Assembly (NCBI GenBank): GCA_035378845.1
Contig: DAOSUP010000013.1
Span: forward strand, 1-39,781
Source: JAKOUL01 sp035378845
Lineage (GTDB): Bacteria > Dictyoglomota > Dictyoglomia > Dictyoglomales > Dictyoglomaceae
DNA: 39,781 nt
Direction: 5' to 3'
Under the pieces are notes generated by a model that worked only from the letters and a program-made list of their open reading frames with translations, was not told the DNA's origin and ran no database searches. Below are positions 25,126 to 33,661 of the stretch, one piece after another. A program made the translations under genes and the position numbers. Each line of letters begins with the position of its first letter. Position 1 is the stretch's first letter.

Positions 25126-26880
25126 TTAAAATTGAATCTCCCATAGAGCTTTGTACTTACCATTCATAGAAAGGAGAGTACGGTGGTCTCCTTTTTCTCT
25201 TATCTCTCCATTATCTACCACATAGATTAAATCACAATTTTCAATGGTAGAGAGTCTATGAGCAATAATAAGAGTTGTCCTTCCCTCTGTAAGTCTTTCT
25301 AAAGCTTCAGTAACTAATTTCTCTGATTCAGAATCAAGAGAAGATGTAGCTTCATCTAAAAGAAGGATAGGAGAATTTTTTAAGATGGCTCTTGCAATAG
25401 CAATTCTCTGCCTCTGTCCACCTGAAAGAGAAAGTCCTCTTTCTCCAACCTTTGTATTTAATCCTTCTGGAAGCTCTATAACAAAATCATAGGCATTTGC
25501 TTTCTTGAGAGCCTCTATGATCTCCTCATCAGTGGCATTTAGCTTTCCATATCTTACATTTTCATAAATTGTTCCATTAAAAAGATAAACGTCCTGAGGA
25601 ACATAAGAGATTAGATCTCTTAATTCTTCTATAGAGTATTCTCTAAGTTCTTTTCCAAAAATTTCAATTTTCCCATCATAACTTGGATAAAAACCTAAAA
25701 GAAGTTTGAATATGGTACTTTTCCCACCACCACTTGGTCCTACAAATGCTGTCTTCTTATTTTTCTCAATCTCAAAAGATATATTTCTTAATACTGGCTG
25801 ATTTCCATCATAGGAGAAAGAGACATTTTTGAATCTTATGTATATATCCTCTTTTGCATAATCTTTTCTTTCTGCTACCTTTATTTCTTTGTATAGATCT
25901 TCCTCTAAGGGCAGATCTAAAATTTCAAATAATCTTTCGGCTCCTGCTAAAGAAACTTGTAAATTTGATAGGAAATTCCCAATGGAACCAAAAAACCAAG
26001 ACATAAGTCCCATAAGCTGTACAGTAGCCACAAGATTTCCAAAGGACATTTTGTTATCCATTATAAGAATACCACCTACCACAAGCTCTCCAAAATATAT
26101 GAGATAACCTATGGAGTAATTAAAAGAGGCTAATAAAGAATTATACTTAACCCTTTTTAATGCAAGCCTATATAAAATGGTATTTAGTTCTACAAATTTT
26201 TCAAAGATCAGTTTTCCGATATTAAAGCTTCTAATAATGAATGCACCACCTATGGTATCGGAAAGTTTTTGGGTAATGCGAGAAAAGGATTCTTGAATTT
26301 TTTCACTAACCCTTCTTAATGGTTTCATAAAAAGGACGTTTATAAAAACATTTAATAGTCCTGTTACTATAGCATATAAGAACATGACCCTATTTATAGA
26401 AAAAATAATGGTAATACCGCCAATAGCACTAATTATTCCTGTCAAAAGAATCATAATTTGCCATGAATATGCACCTTCAGCAGTATTTATATCGTAGTTT
26501 AATCTGGAGAGAAAATCTCCACTGTGTCTTTTCTCAAACTCTCCCATAGGAAGATTGATGATATGATTAAAAACTTTTTCCCTAATGTTCATGGTTGTTT
26601 TTCTTATGGTATATTGGTAGATATATCCAAAAATAGGAAGGGTAATGAGTAAGATACCAAATCCCTTTGCCATGTATATAGCGCCTTCTATAAGAAGTTT
26701 CTGATCTTTGTTGATCATACCATCGGTAACTGCTTTTAGACTCATAGCAGCAATATAATTAAATCCAAAATTTTGGGAAGCCATTACAAGCATAGAGATA
26801 AGATAGGAGATGCCCAGAAGAAAATTTCCTCCATCTTTCCACATAAAAGAGAATAATCTAAGTAGTCTATTCTTCTTCAT
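25126..26880 (-). CDS. Exporter-type half-ABC transporter, second of a pair
   Basis: A 584-residue fused membrane and ATPase protein. Six transmembrane segments occupy about 1-310. The nucleotide-binding domain has Walker A G-P-S-G-G-G-K-S-T, the Q-loop in Y-V-P-Q-D-V, signature L-S-G-G-Q-R-Q-R-I-A-I-A-R, Walker B I-L-L-L-D-E-A-T-S-S-L-D and H-loop I-I-A-H-R-L-S-T. All catalytic residues look intact. The start is 2 bases after the stop of the partner gene, with GAGAGGGG inside the partner's end, so the two are made together as a probable heterodimer. Cargo (lipid, drug or peptide) cannot be inferred. Confidence 0.92.
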   Translation of the reverse strand: MKKNRLLRLFSFMWKDGGNFLLGISYLISMLVMASQNFGFNYIAAMSLKAVTDGMINKDQKLLIEGAIYMAKGFGILLITLPIFGYIYQYTIRKTTMNIREKVFNHIINLPMGEFEKRHSGDFLSRLNYDINTAEGAYSWQIMILLTGIISAIGGITIIFSINRVMFLYAIVTGLLNVFINVLFMKPLRRVSEKIQESFSRITQKLSDTIGGAFIIRSFNIGKLIFEKFVELNTILYRLALKRVKYNSLLASFNYSIGYLIYFGELVVGGILIMDNKMSFGNLVATVQLMGLMSWFFGSIGNFLSNLQVSLAGAERLFEILDLPLEEDLYKEIKVAERKDYAKEDIYIRFKNVSFSYDGNQPVLRNISFEIEKNKKTAFVGPSGGGKSTIFKLLLGFYPSYDGKIEIFGKELREYSIEELRDLISYVPQDVYLFNGTIYENVRYGKLNATDEEIIEALKKANAYDFVIELPEGLNTKVGERGLSLSGGQRQRIAIARAILKNSPILLLDEATSSLDSESEKLVTEALERLTEGRTTLIIAHRLSTIENCDLIYVVDNGEIREKGDHRTLLSMNGKYKALWEIQF

Positions 26881-26882
26881 TC

Positions 26883-28634
26883 TTAATTCCCCTCTCCAGA
26901 TAAAATTCCATTGGAGTTTGATTGTTGTAAGTAGAGATGGTAATAAGTCCCTCTTTTTTCAAAAAGTTCTTTATGGGTGCCTTCTTCTACTATTTCTCCA
27001 TTCTCAAGCACAATGATTCTATCTGCAATCTTTATGGAAGAAAATCTGTGTGCAACTATAATTACAGTTTTACCATTTAATTCCTCTTCAAATACTTTTT
27101 GAATATCAGCTTCTAATTTTGTATCTAATGCGGAAGTTGCTTCATCAAGAATATATAGCTCTGCATTATCTCTTAACAAAAATCTTGCAATAGCAATTCT
27201 CTGTCTTTCTCCGCCAGAGATTTTTACACCTCTTTCTCCTATTTCTTCATCAATTCCACCTAAATCCTCCATTACAAAATCATAGGCAAAAGCCTTTTTA
27301 GCACAAGATATGATCTCTTCATCTTTTGCAGAATATTTACCATACTGGATATTTTCCTTTACACTTTCAGGAAATAGATAGATATCTTGGTTAGCTACAG
27401 AGATTTTTTCTCTGAGAGAGAAGGTATCCCAATCATTAATATCTATACCAAATATCTTTATGATACCTTTTTGTGGTTTGTATAATCCAAGAATGAGTTT
27501 CACGATAGTAGATTTACCACTACCACTTCCTCCTACTATTGCAACTTTTTCTCCTCTCTTAATTTTAAAATTCAAATCTTTCAAGACGTCCCTTTCCCCA
27601 TCATATGAGAAAGAAACATTCTCAAATTCTACTGCAAAGACACAATTTTTATCCTTATCTTTTACTACTCCTCTTAGCTCATCTGGTTGATTTAATATCT
27701 CTTCAATTCTTCCTGCTGCAGCATTAGCTTTTCTGTAAGAATTTATCACATTAGGTAAAACACTAACAGGAGCTAAGAAGACATTTAAGAGATTAATGAA
27801 GGCAATAATTCCTCCAAAGGTTATCTCATCTCTTATCACTAATCTGCCACCGTAAAGGAATAAGAAGATGAAAGGACTGATTTGGAGAACTACTTTTAAT
27901 GGTTCTATGAGTACCTCAAATTTTGCTGACTTCAATCCTTCTTTAAAGGCTTTCTTAAGCTCATTAAGGAATTTAGAATAAAGCTCCTTTTCTAAGTTAA
28001 ATGCTTTTAGAATATTAATTCCAGATATAACATCCTGGGAAATAGCATTAACATCTCCAAAGGCTTCTTGTTGTGCTCTGGTAAATTTTTCCACAGGTTT
28101 ACTTATAAGGACTGATCCTATGATACATATTGGAATAACTGTAAAACAGAATAATGTTAATTTCCAGCTTATAGAGAGAGCAAGAAAAAGACCTATTAAA
28201 AAAACTATAGGCTGATATATGATATCGTTTAAAGAACCTCCAATAAAACTTTGAATTAAAGAAAGATCGTTAGATATACGTGATATGAAATCACCAGTAG
28301 TGTTTTTCTCAATATAATCATATGAAGCGAAATTAAGTTTTCTTGCAATCTCTGTTCTTATATTAAGGAGAGTTTTCTCTGAAAATTTGCCGTAAAAGTA
28401 TGCCTTTATATACTCCAAGAAGATTTTTATAAGAACTATTATCATCACTGTCCAGAAGATTTTCATAAAAAGATCTCTATTCTTCGCCAGGACAGCATCA
28501 GTAAGATTCTTCTCAAAATTTATGAAGGATATATTGATAAAGGAAACAATAACTGATAGGAGAGCAACAAGTATAAGTAAAGAGACATCTCTTTTGACTA
28601 TTTGTAAAATATTATTCTTCTTATTCTCCTTCAT
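26883..28634 (-). CDS. Exporter-type half-ABC transporter, first of a pair
   Basis: A 583-residue half transporter with a six-segment membrane domain (about 1-310) and an ATPase domain containing Walker A G-G-S-G-S-G-K-S-T, signature I-S-G-G-E-R-Q-R-I-A-I-A-R, Walker B L-Y-I-L-D-E-A-T-S-A-L-D and H-loop V-A-H-R-F-S-S. The signature differs slightly from the partner (ISGGE against LSGGQ), as is common in heterodimers. It is the promoter-proximal gene of the pair, with a clear promoter at 28685-28713. AGAGGA lies about 10 bases before ATG 28634. Confidence 0.92.
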   Translation of the reverse strand: MKENKKNNILQIVKRDVSLLILVALLSVIVSFINISFINFEKNLTDAVLAKNRDLFMKIFWTVMIIVLIKIFLEYIKAYFYGKFSEKTLLNIRTEIARKLNFASYDYIEKNTTGDFISRISNDLSLIQSFIGGSLNDIIYQPIVFLIGLFLALSISWKLTLFCFTVIPICIIGSVLISKPVEKFTRAQQEAFGDVNAISQDVISGINILKAFNLEKELYSKFLNELKKAFKEGLKSAKFEVLIEPLKVVLQISPFIFLFLYGGRLVIRDEITFGGIIAFINLLNVFLAPVSVLPNVINSYRKANAAAGRIEEILNQPDELRGVVKDKDKNCVFAVEFENVSFSYDGERDVLKDLNFKIKRGEKVAIVGGSGSGKSTIVKLILGLYKPQKGIIKIFGIDINDWDTFSLREKISVANQDIYLFPESVKENIQYGKYSAKDEEIISCAKKAFAYDFVMEDLGGIDEEIGERGVKISGGERQRIAIARFLLRDNAELYILDEATSALDTKLEADIQKVFEEELNGKTVIIVAHRFSSIKIADRIIVLENGEIVEEGTHKELFEKRGTYYHLYLQQSNSNGILSGEGN

Positions 28635-28684
28635 TTTTCAACTATCCTCTAATTTCTCTTTCATTTTTAATTTTATCCTTAAAG

Positions 28685-28713
28685 ATTATAAAATGTAGTT
28701 TTAATTTTTTCAA
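28685..28713 (-). promoter_or_regulatory. Promoter of the ABC exporter pair
   Basis: On the minus strand TTGAAA (28713-28708) and TATAAT (28690-28685) are spaced by 17 bases. Transcription near 28678 leaves a leader of roughly 45 bases before ATG 28634. Confidence 0.65.
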
Positions 28714-28822
28714 GTAATATTAAAAATTTTTTGATTTGAAATTAAAATTCAAAGGGACTGAAACTGACCCTATAGGTGAGTAAAAATATGGATACAAAAT
28801 CTTTATAAAGGAGGATGTGAAT

Positions 28823-29725
28823 ATGAGAAATGCAGGGGGATTGGTAGCGTTAATAGGTGGAATATTTGGGGTTATTGCAGCATTAGTAACGATATTAATA
28901 GGAGGTGCTGGGGCAGTTTTTGAAGTTAGTAATGCAAATACAGTTATTGGATTGGGGTTTGGAGGGATTCTTTTCTCTTTTCTTACCATTATCTTAGGCG
29001 CTGTAGCTATGAAAGTAAAAAGTAAGACTACAGGTACATTAATTATAGTAAGTGCCATACTGGGTATGATATTAGGTGGAACATTTGTAGCTATTTTTAT
29101 GATACTTCCTCTTATAGGTGGAATTTTAGTAGTGACGGAAGCGAAAAAAGAAGATAAATTGAATTTAGAGGCTGGAGTAATAAGCCAAAAGAAGGTATAT
29201 CAAAAGGGATGGTTTTGGATGGTCATTGTAATAATATCTATAGTGATAATTGCAATATCTGAAGGGAGTATAGAGCCCGTAAAAAGTGTTGGAGCACAAA
29301 TTGAACCTGTGAAAATTAGTAAAGTAGAAAAGGGAGTAAAAATATATAAAATAGGAGATGCAGTTAAATGGAGAAATTATATTTTTAAAGTAAATTCTGT
29401 GAGAAAAGACTTAGGTAGTGGATTCCTAAAGCCGAAAAAGGGATATATATACTACATAGTTGATGTTACTGTAGAAAATAAGAGCAATGAATCTTTTGCA
29501 GTAAGCTCCTTACTAATGTTTAAACTTGTTGACTCAGAAGGTTATAGCTATAATGTTACTTTTGGACCAGATACAAAAGGACAGTTAGATGGAGACATCA
29601 GACCAGGTAGAAAACTTAGAGGTGAGCTTGCATTTGAGATACCTAATAAGGCAAAGGGGCTTGAATTGGAGATTACGCCATCTGTGTGGAGTTCAGAAAA
29701 GATTATATTTAAATTAGATAGATGA
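28823..29725 (+). CDS. Membrane protein with C-terminal DUF4352-like domain
   Basis: A 300-residue protein. The N-terminal half has three or four hydrophobic segments rich in Gly (GGLVALIGGIFGVIAALVTILIGG at the start; a DUF4064-like arrangement), and another membrane segment lies near 130-150 (WFWMVIVIISIVIIAIS). The C-terminal 130 residues form an extracytoplasmic beta-sandwich like DUF4352: I-G-D-A-V-K-W-R-N-Y-I-F-K-V, then Y-Y-I-V-D-V-T-V-E-N-K-S-N-E and R-P-G-R-K-L-R-G-E-L-A-F-E-I-P. ATG 28823 is favoured because AAGGAGG lies 8 bases upstream; GTG 28817 is too near. It is divergent from the ABC exporter pair. Function is unknown. Confidence 0.75.
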   Translation: MRNAGGLVALIGGIFGVIAALVTILIGGAGAVFEVSNANTVIGLGFGGILFSFLTIILGAVAMKVKSKTTGTLIIVSAILGMILGGTFVAIFMILPLIGGILVVTEAKKEDKLNLEAGVISQKKVYQKGWFWMVIVIISIVIIAISEGSIEPVKSVGAQIEPVKISKVEKGVKIYKIGDAVKWRNYIFKVNSVRKDLGSGFLKPKKGYIYYIVDVTVENKSNESFAVSSLLMFKLVDSEGYSYNVTFGPDTKGQLDGDIRPGRKLRGELAFEIPNKAKGLELEITPSVWSSEKIIFKLDR

Positions 29726-29740
29726 TATCTTATATAATCT

Positions 29741-29768
29741 TTGATATAAAGGAAAAATAACGTATAAT
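29741..29768 (+). promoter_or_regulatory. Promoter of the RNase J-like gene
   Basis: TTGATA (29741-29746) and TATAAT (29763-29768) are 16 bases apart, just ahead of the ribosome site AAAGGTGG and ATG 29787. The 10-mer TATAATCTTT occurs twice here, at 29733 and 29763, exactly 30 bases apart. Confidence 0.55.
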
Positions 29769-29786
29769 CTTTAAAGGTGGTTAATT

Positions 29787-31325
29787 ATGCTGCATATATT
29801 CTTCTATGATGGTATAGATGGTATTGGGGGGAATAAAATCCTTATTGAGTACAATGAAAGTGCTCTAATGTTGGATTTCGGGATTAATTTTGCAAAGGAG
29901 GGAGAATTTTTTAATGAGTTTTTGAAACCCCGTTCCATCTTTGGTCTGAAGGACCTTTTTACTTTAGAGATTCTCCCTCCCCTTTATGGCTTATATAGGA
30001 AGGATTTAGAGATTCCAAATCTTTGGGATAAATTTAGAGACCATCCTTTATGTAGAAACTTGGAAATTTCTGGTATTCTTCTAAGCCATTCTCATTTAGA
30101 TCACAACGGTTATATTTCCTATGTCAGAGAAGATATTCCAATTTATACAAATCTTACTTCTGCCTTTTTATCCAAAGCTTTACAAGATACTTCAAGAAGA
30201 GATTTGGGATTAGAAGTTTGCTATGTAAACCCAAGAAGATATGAAAAAGAAATGTTACAATCAGAAAAAGATGAGCCATATAAACAGAGAAAATACATGA
30301 TAATAGGAGAATATAAAGAAGGAATAGATCTTTCTTTTTGGGAAAAGGTAGATAGAAGTAAAAAGATAGAGAAAAATCCTTTAGTTTTTTTGGGCGAAGA
30401 GACAACATTAGGAGACTTTAAAATAAAATCCTTTCCTGTGGATCATTCCGTACCAGGTGCTTCTTCTTATATTATAGATACGCCATCCGGTGCTATTGTG
30501 TATACAGGAGATTTTAGAGTTCATGGGAAAAAGGGATACCTATCTAAAAATTTTATAAAAGAAGTATCAAAAATTCATCCGAGAGTTCTAATCTGTGAGG
30601 GAACTCATCCTGAAGTAGAAAATCCTACTTCTGAAGAAAAAGTTATGGAAAACGCTTTTGAAGTTATAAAAGATGAGGATAAATTGGTAATTGCAGATTT
30701 TGCTCCAAGAAATATAGAAAGGCTTCTTTCCTTCCTTTCTATTGCAAAGGAGGTGAATAGAAGATTAGTTTTAACAGCAAAAGATATATATGTTCTTTCT
30801 GCATTGTCTAATATTGAAGAGGATATTCCAGATCCATGGAAAGATGAATATATTACCCTTTATTTCAAACCAAAGGGAAGAAGAGATAAATGGGAGGAGA
30901 ATATTTATAACACTTTTCCAGAGCATAAAATGATTGCTGCGGAGAATATAAGATTAAATGAGAGAGATTACATCTTATGCTTTTCTTATTATGATTTTCC
31001 AGCTCTTTTAGATATATACCCAAATGGAGGTATTTATATTTACTCTTCAAGCGAAGCTTATGATGAAGAGATGTTGGTAGATCAGGAGAGAATAAGAAAC
31101 TGGATAAACTTTTTCAATTTCAAATTATATGGAAATTTAGGAAAGGACAGAGAAAGCTCAGGTTTTCATGCCAGTGGACATGTTCATAGAAAGGGGCTTG
31201 AAGAGCTTATTGAAGAAACAAAGCCAGAATTTTTAATTCCTGTTCATACTCTGAATAAAGGCTTTTTTAAGAAATTTGAAGGCTTTTGTAAAGTAATCTA
31301 TGATAGAGAAATTTGGATAGAATAA
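29787..31325 (+). CDS. RNase J/beta-CASP-like metallo-beta-lactamase fold protein
   Basis: A 512-residue cytoplasmic protein. The metal-binding motif H-S-H-L-D-H (His101 to His106) and later D-H-S (after F-P-V) and T-G-D-F make a two-metal hydrolase site. The C-terminal S-G-H-V-H-R-K-G-L followed by K-P-E-F-L-I-P-V-H-T matches the motif that in RNase J and CPSF-type nucleases closes the active site. The N-terminus I-G-G-N-K-I-L-I-E-Y is also RNase J-like. It lacks the long C-terminal dimerisation domain length of RNase J proper and has inserted segments (about 140-200). A nuclease acting on RNA or single-stranded DNA is the best guess. Confidence 0.75.
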   Translation: MLHIFFYDGIDGIGGNKILIEYNESALMLDFGINFAKEGEFFNEFLKPRSIFGLKDLFTLEILPPLYGLYRKDLEIPNLWDKFRDHPLCRNLEISGILLSHSHLDHNGYISYVREDIPIYTNLTSAFLSKALQDTSRRDLGLEVCYVNPRRYEKEMLQSEKDEPYKQRKYMIIGEYKEGIDLSFWEKVDRSKKIEKNPLVFLGEETTLGDFKIKSFPVDHSVPGASSYIIDTPSGAIVYTGDFRVHGKKGYLSKNFIKEVSKIHPRVLICEGTHPEVENPTSEEKVMENAFEVIKDEDKLVIADFAPRNIERLLSFLSIAKEVNRRLVLTAKDIYVLSALSNIEEDIPDPWKDEYITLYFKPKGRRDKWEENIYNTFPEHKMIAAENIRLNERDYILCFSYYDFPALLDIYPNGGIYIYSSSEAYDEEMLVDQERIRNWINFFNFKLYGNLGKDRESSGFHASGHVHRKGLEELIEETKPEFLIPVHTLNKGFFKKFEGFCKVIYDREIWIE

Positions 31326-31338
31326 TGAAATTAAAAGG

Positions 31339-32151
31339 TTATCCTAATGCTAAATCAAGAAGCATCATAACTGCAAAACCAATCATGGCTCCAATAGTGG
31401 GAAGGTCTGTTTCTCCTGCCTTTTGGGCTTCTGGTATGAGCTCTTCTACTACCACATAAATCATTGCTCCAGCTGCAAAGGATAGAGCATAAGGTAGAAT
31501 TGGTTTTGCAATCATTACTGCAAAAGCCCCTATAACTCCTGCTATAGGTTCTACTATCCCTGAAAGTTGTCCATAGAAAAAGCTTTTAGATACAGATAAG
31601 CCCTCTCTTCTTAATGGCATTGATACAGCAAGACCCTCAGGAAAATTTTGTAGTCCTATACCTAAGGCAAGAGCAATAGCAGAAGCTAAAGATGCAGATT
31701 CACTCCCTGCTTTGATAGCTCCAAAGGCAACTCCTACTGCTAATCCTTCAGGTATGTTATGCAAAGTTATAGCAAGGACAAGAAGTGTTGTTCTTTTCCA
31801 TGTAGTTTTTATACCTTCTGTGCTTTCCTCAGGAAAATTTAAGTGCAAATGAGGCATAATTTTATCAATGATATAAAGACAAAAACCGCCCAGTAGAAAG
31901 CCTGAAACCACTGGGAACCAGAAGGGAAGGGTAGTGGTTTCTTTTGAAAGATCAATAGATGGTGCAATAAGAGAAAAATAGCTTGCTGCAATCATTACAC
32001 CACTGGCAAACCCTAACATGGCATCAAGAATTTTTCTACTTACCTCTTTTGTAAGAAAAACTGATGCAGCTCCGAGAGCAGTAACTCCCCAGGTAAATAA
32101 AGTTGCTATTAGAGCTTGGCTTACATGAGAAAGATTTGTAAAAAATTCCAA
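31339..32151 (-). CDS. ZIP-family divalent metal transporter
   Basis: A 270-residue inner-membrane transporter with about eight hydrophobic segments. The metal-path motifs are H-N-I-P-E-G-L-A (segment IV) and Q-N-F-P-E-G-L-A (segment V). The loop P-H-L-H-L-N-F-P-E-E is the metal-binding cytoplasmic loop. The substrate is likely zinc or another divalent cation, imported into the cytosol. I choose TTG 32151: GGAGGG lies 7 bases upstream and the length then fits the family. An ATG at 32220 would add 23 untypical residues, lacks a ribosome site and falls in the putative -35 region. Its 3' end faces the RNase J-like gene across 13 bases. Confidence 0.88.
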   Translation of the reverse strand: MEFFTNLSHVSQALIATLFTWGVTALGAASVFLTKEVSRKILDAMLGFASGVMIAASYFSLIAPSIDLSKETTTLPFWFPVVSGFLLGGFCLYIIDKIMPHLHLNFPEESTEGIKTTWKRTTLLVLAITLHNIPEGLAVGVAFGAIKAGSESASLASAIALALGIGLQNFPEGLAVSMPLRREGLSVSKSFFYGQLSGIVEPIAGVIGAFAVMIAKPILPYALSFAAGAMIYVVVEELIPEAQKAGETDLPTIGAMIGFAVMMLLDLALG

Positions 32152-32193
32152 TATCTTCCCTCCTTTAGAAATAATAATGATTTTATTTCTAAT

Positions 32194-32220
32194 TTTATAT
32201 GTCTCTTCAAAAATTTTCAA
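32194..32220 (-). promoter_or_regulatory. Possible promoter of the ZIP gene
   Basis: On the minus strand TTGAAA (32220-32215) and TATAAA (32199-32194) are 15 bases apart, a short but usable spacing. It places transcription start downstream of ATG 32220, supporting the TTG 32151 start. Confidence 0.4.
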
Positions 32221-32236
32221 TTGATTAAAATGGGCA

Positions 32237-32368
32237 ATGGGTATAATGGTAGATTATAGTGAAATAGCTAACAATAGGGGATATGCTGTGATAAGCTTTA
32301 ATCCTATAGATATAGCTGCTGATAATTCGTCCTTTAGGGGAGCATTTTATATCCTGTATCTCTATTAA
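32237..32368 (+). pseudogene. Possible remnant of an alpha/beta-hydrolase esterase gene
   Basis: A 43-codon frame without a ribosome site encodes M-V-D-Y-S-E-I-A-N-N-R-G-Y-A-V-I-S-F-N-P then D-I-A-A-D-N-S-S-F-R-G-A-F-Y. This resembles an internal strand and loop of glucuronoyl/acetylxylan-type esterases (R-G-Y-A-V then a D-N-S motif). There is no signal peptide, nucleophile or His. It fills most of the gap between the ZIP and C45 genes and ends inside the 3' end of the latter. It is likely a leftover of a lost gene; chance similarity is possible. Confidence 0.35.
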
Positions 32369-33552
32369 TTTTGGCTATTTAAAAGTTCATCTAATTGAAA
32401 TTGTCCTTCACATATTGGTACCTTTGGATTGACTGTAACGAATAGGTCACCCTTTTGAGGAATGTAGACGATTGATTGTAATGTTAAACCTCTTGTGCTT
32501 ACTTCTGTTAAGATCTTTTTAGCATATTCCATTGAGACATCATCTTCCTCTTCTAACATTTTTCTTATCTTTTCTGCTCTTACTTTTGTATTTTCCTGTA
32601 CAACAGATGTGCCATCAGGCAAAGGAACTGGTCTTTCATCAAATTCTCCTGGTGCTTGTTCTTCTTGCATCTCTAACGAGGCAAAATGATTAGTTGCTAT
32701 GACAAATTTATCTAATTTTCTAATAGCTTTTTTATTTGGGCTTATCTCTATAACCATTGCATCGTCTTTTGTCCCTACTAAAAGATTAAGTCCTTGAAGA
32801 GGATGAAGTACAGAGGCTGCTGCTTCATCAAGATTTTTGGAATACTGAATAATTCTTCTTGTTACAAGACATTCAGGTGCACCTTCTGTATTTTTGTTAC
32901 TTGATGAAACATTCAAAAATATATATAAATCTTGGGAAATTCCACTATAGGTTCCCACAAGCCCAGGCCAAGAAATGGATATGAATGGATAACCTTTCTC
33001 AGGGTGATATATAAAAACAGTTAAAAAGTAAGGTAAATCAGAAAGAAGAATGCCGTAATCTAAATTTCTTCCCACAATTAAGCCCTGAGAGCTTCTTGCC
33101 ACAAAAGAAGAGCATGCAAAAGTTTTTAAGATTGGGTCAAGATACCAGTAGTAAGTAGCTGCAATTTCATCAATTAAATTTATAAGAAGTATAATGTCAT
33201 AAGATACGCCTGCACCGTCACTGATTCCTCTCATTTCTTCTTTTAATTCTTTAAATTCTGGAAATTTCTTAGAAAATTTTCCCTCTAAATCTTTTGCCAT
33301 TTCTAACATAAAACGAAAGACAATCTTCCCTTTAACATCTCCTTCTAAAAGGCAAACTGAATCTTCAACTCTATTTGTTATATACCTGATCTCTTCCTTT
33401 AAAATTTTTCCATGTTGATATCCTCTTTCATATGGAGTACCATGAAGTTCTACCACTCTAATTTTTGCTTGTTTTGAGATCTCTTCTTGTGGTTTAGTGC
33501 ATCCGGTGAAAATCAATAAGAAGATGAGTAAAAAACAGAAAACTCTCTTCAT
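32365..33552 (-). CDS. C45-type N-terminal nucleophile acyltransferase/amidase lipoprotein
   Basis: A 395-residue exported protein. The signal ends in F-T-G-C, so Cys18 is probably lipidated. The Ntn-hydrolase domain of the C45 / acyl-CoA:6-APA acyltransferase family starts with V-V-E-L-H-G-T-P-Y-E-R-G-Y-Q-H-G. It contains the autoprocessing nucleophile Cys147 in T-F-A-C-S-S-F-V-A followed by G-R-N-L-D-Y. In this family cleavage before Cys frees the nucleophile, so the mature enzyme would have two chains, the first lipid-anchored. Substrates are amides such as N-acyl amino acids or beta-lactam precursors. GGGGGGAG precedes ATG 33552. Confidence 0.85.
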   Translation of the reverse strand: MKRVFCFLLIFLLIFTGCTKPQEEISKQAKIRVVELHGTPYERGYQHGKILKEEIRYITNRVEDSVCLLEGDVKGKIVFRFMLEMAKDLEGKFSKKFPEFKELKEEMRGISDGAGVSYDIILLINLIDEIAATYYWYLDPILKTFACSSFVARSSQGLIVGRNLDYGILLSDLPYFLTVFIYHPEKGYPFISISWPGLVGTYSGISQDLYIFLNVSSSNKNTEGAPECLVTRRIIQYSKNLDEAAASVLHPLQGLNLLVGTKDDAMVIEISPNKKAIRKLDKFVIATNHFASLEMQEEQAPGEFDERPVPLPDGTSVVQENTKVRAEKIRKMLEEEDDVSMEYAKKILTEVSTRGLTLQSIVYIPQKGDLFVTVNPKVPICEGQFQLDELLNSQN

Positions 33553-33661
33553 TATCTTTACTCCCCCCTCATAGTATGTAAAAAAGAAAAATTTCTAATA
33601 ATATTATAATACTTATTCTTCAATTTATTTAGAAAAACTTTGTAAGGACAAATAGAAAGTT

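Noticed and set aside
32152..32220. A 23-residue N-terminal extension of the ZIP transporter.
   Set aside because: ATG 32220 has no ribosome site and lies in the likely promoter; TTG 32151 has GGAGGG at good distance and gives the family length.
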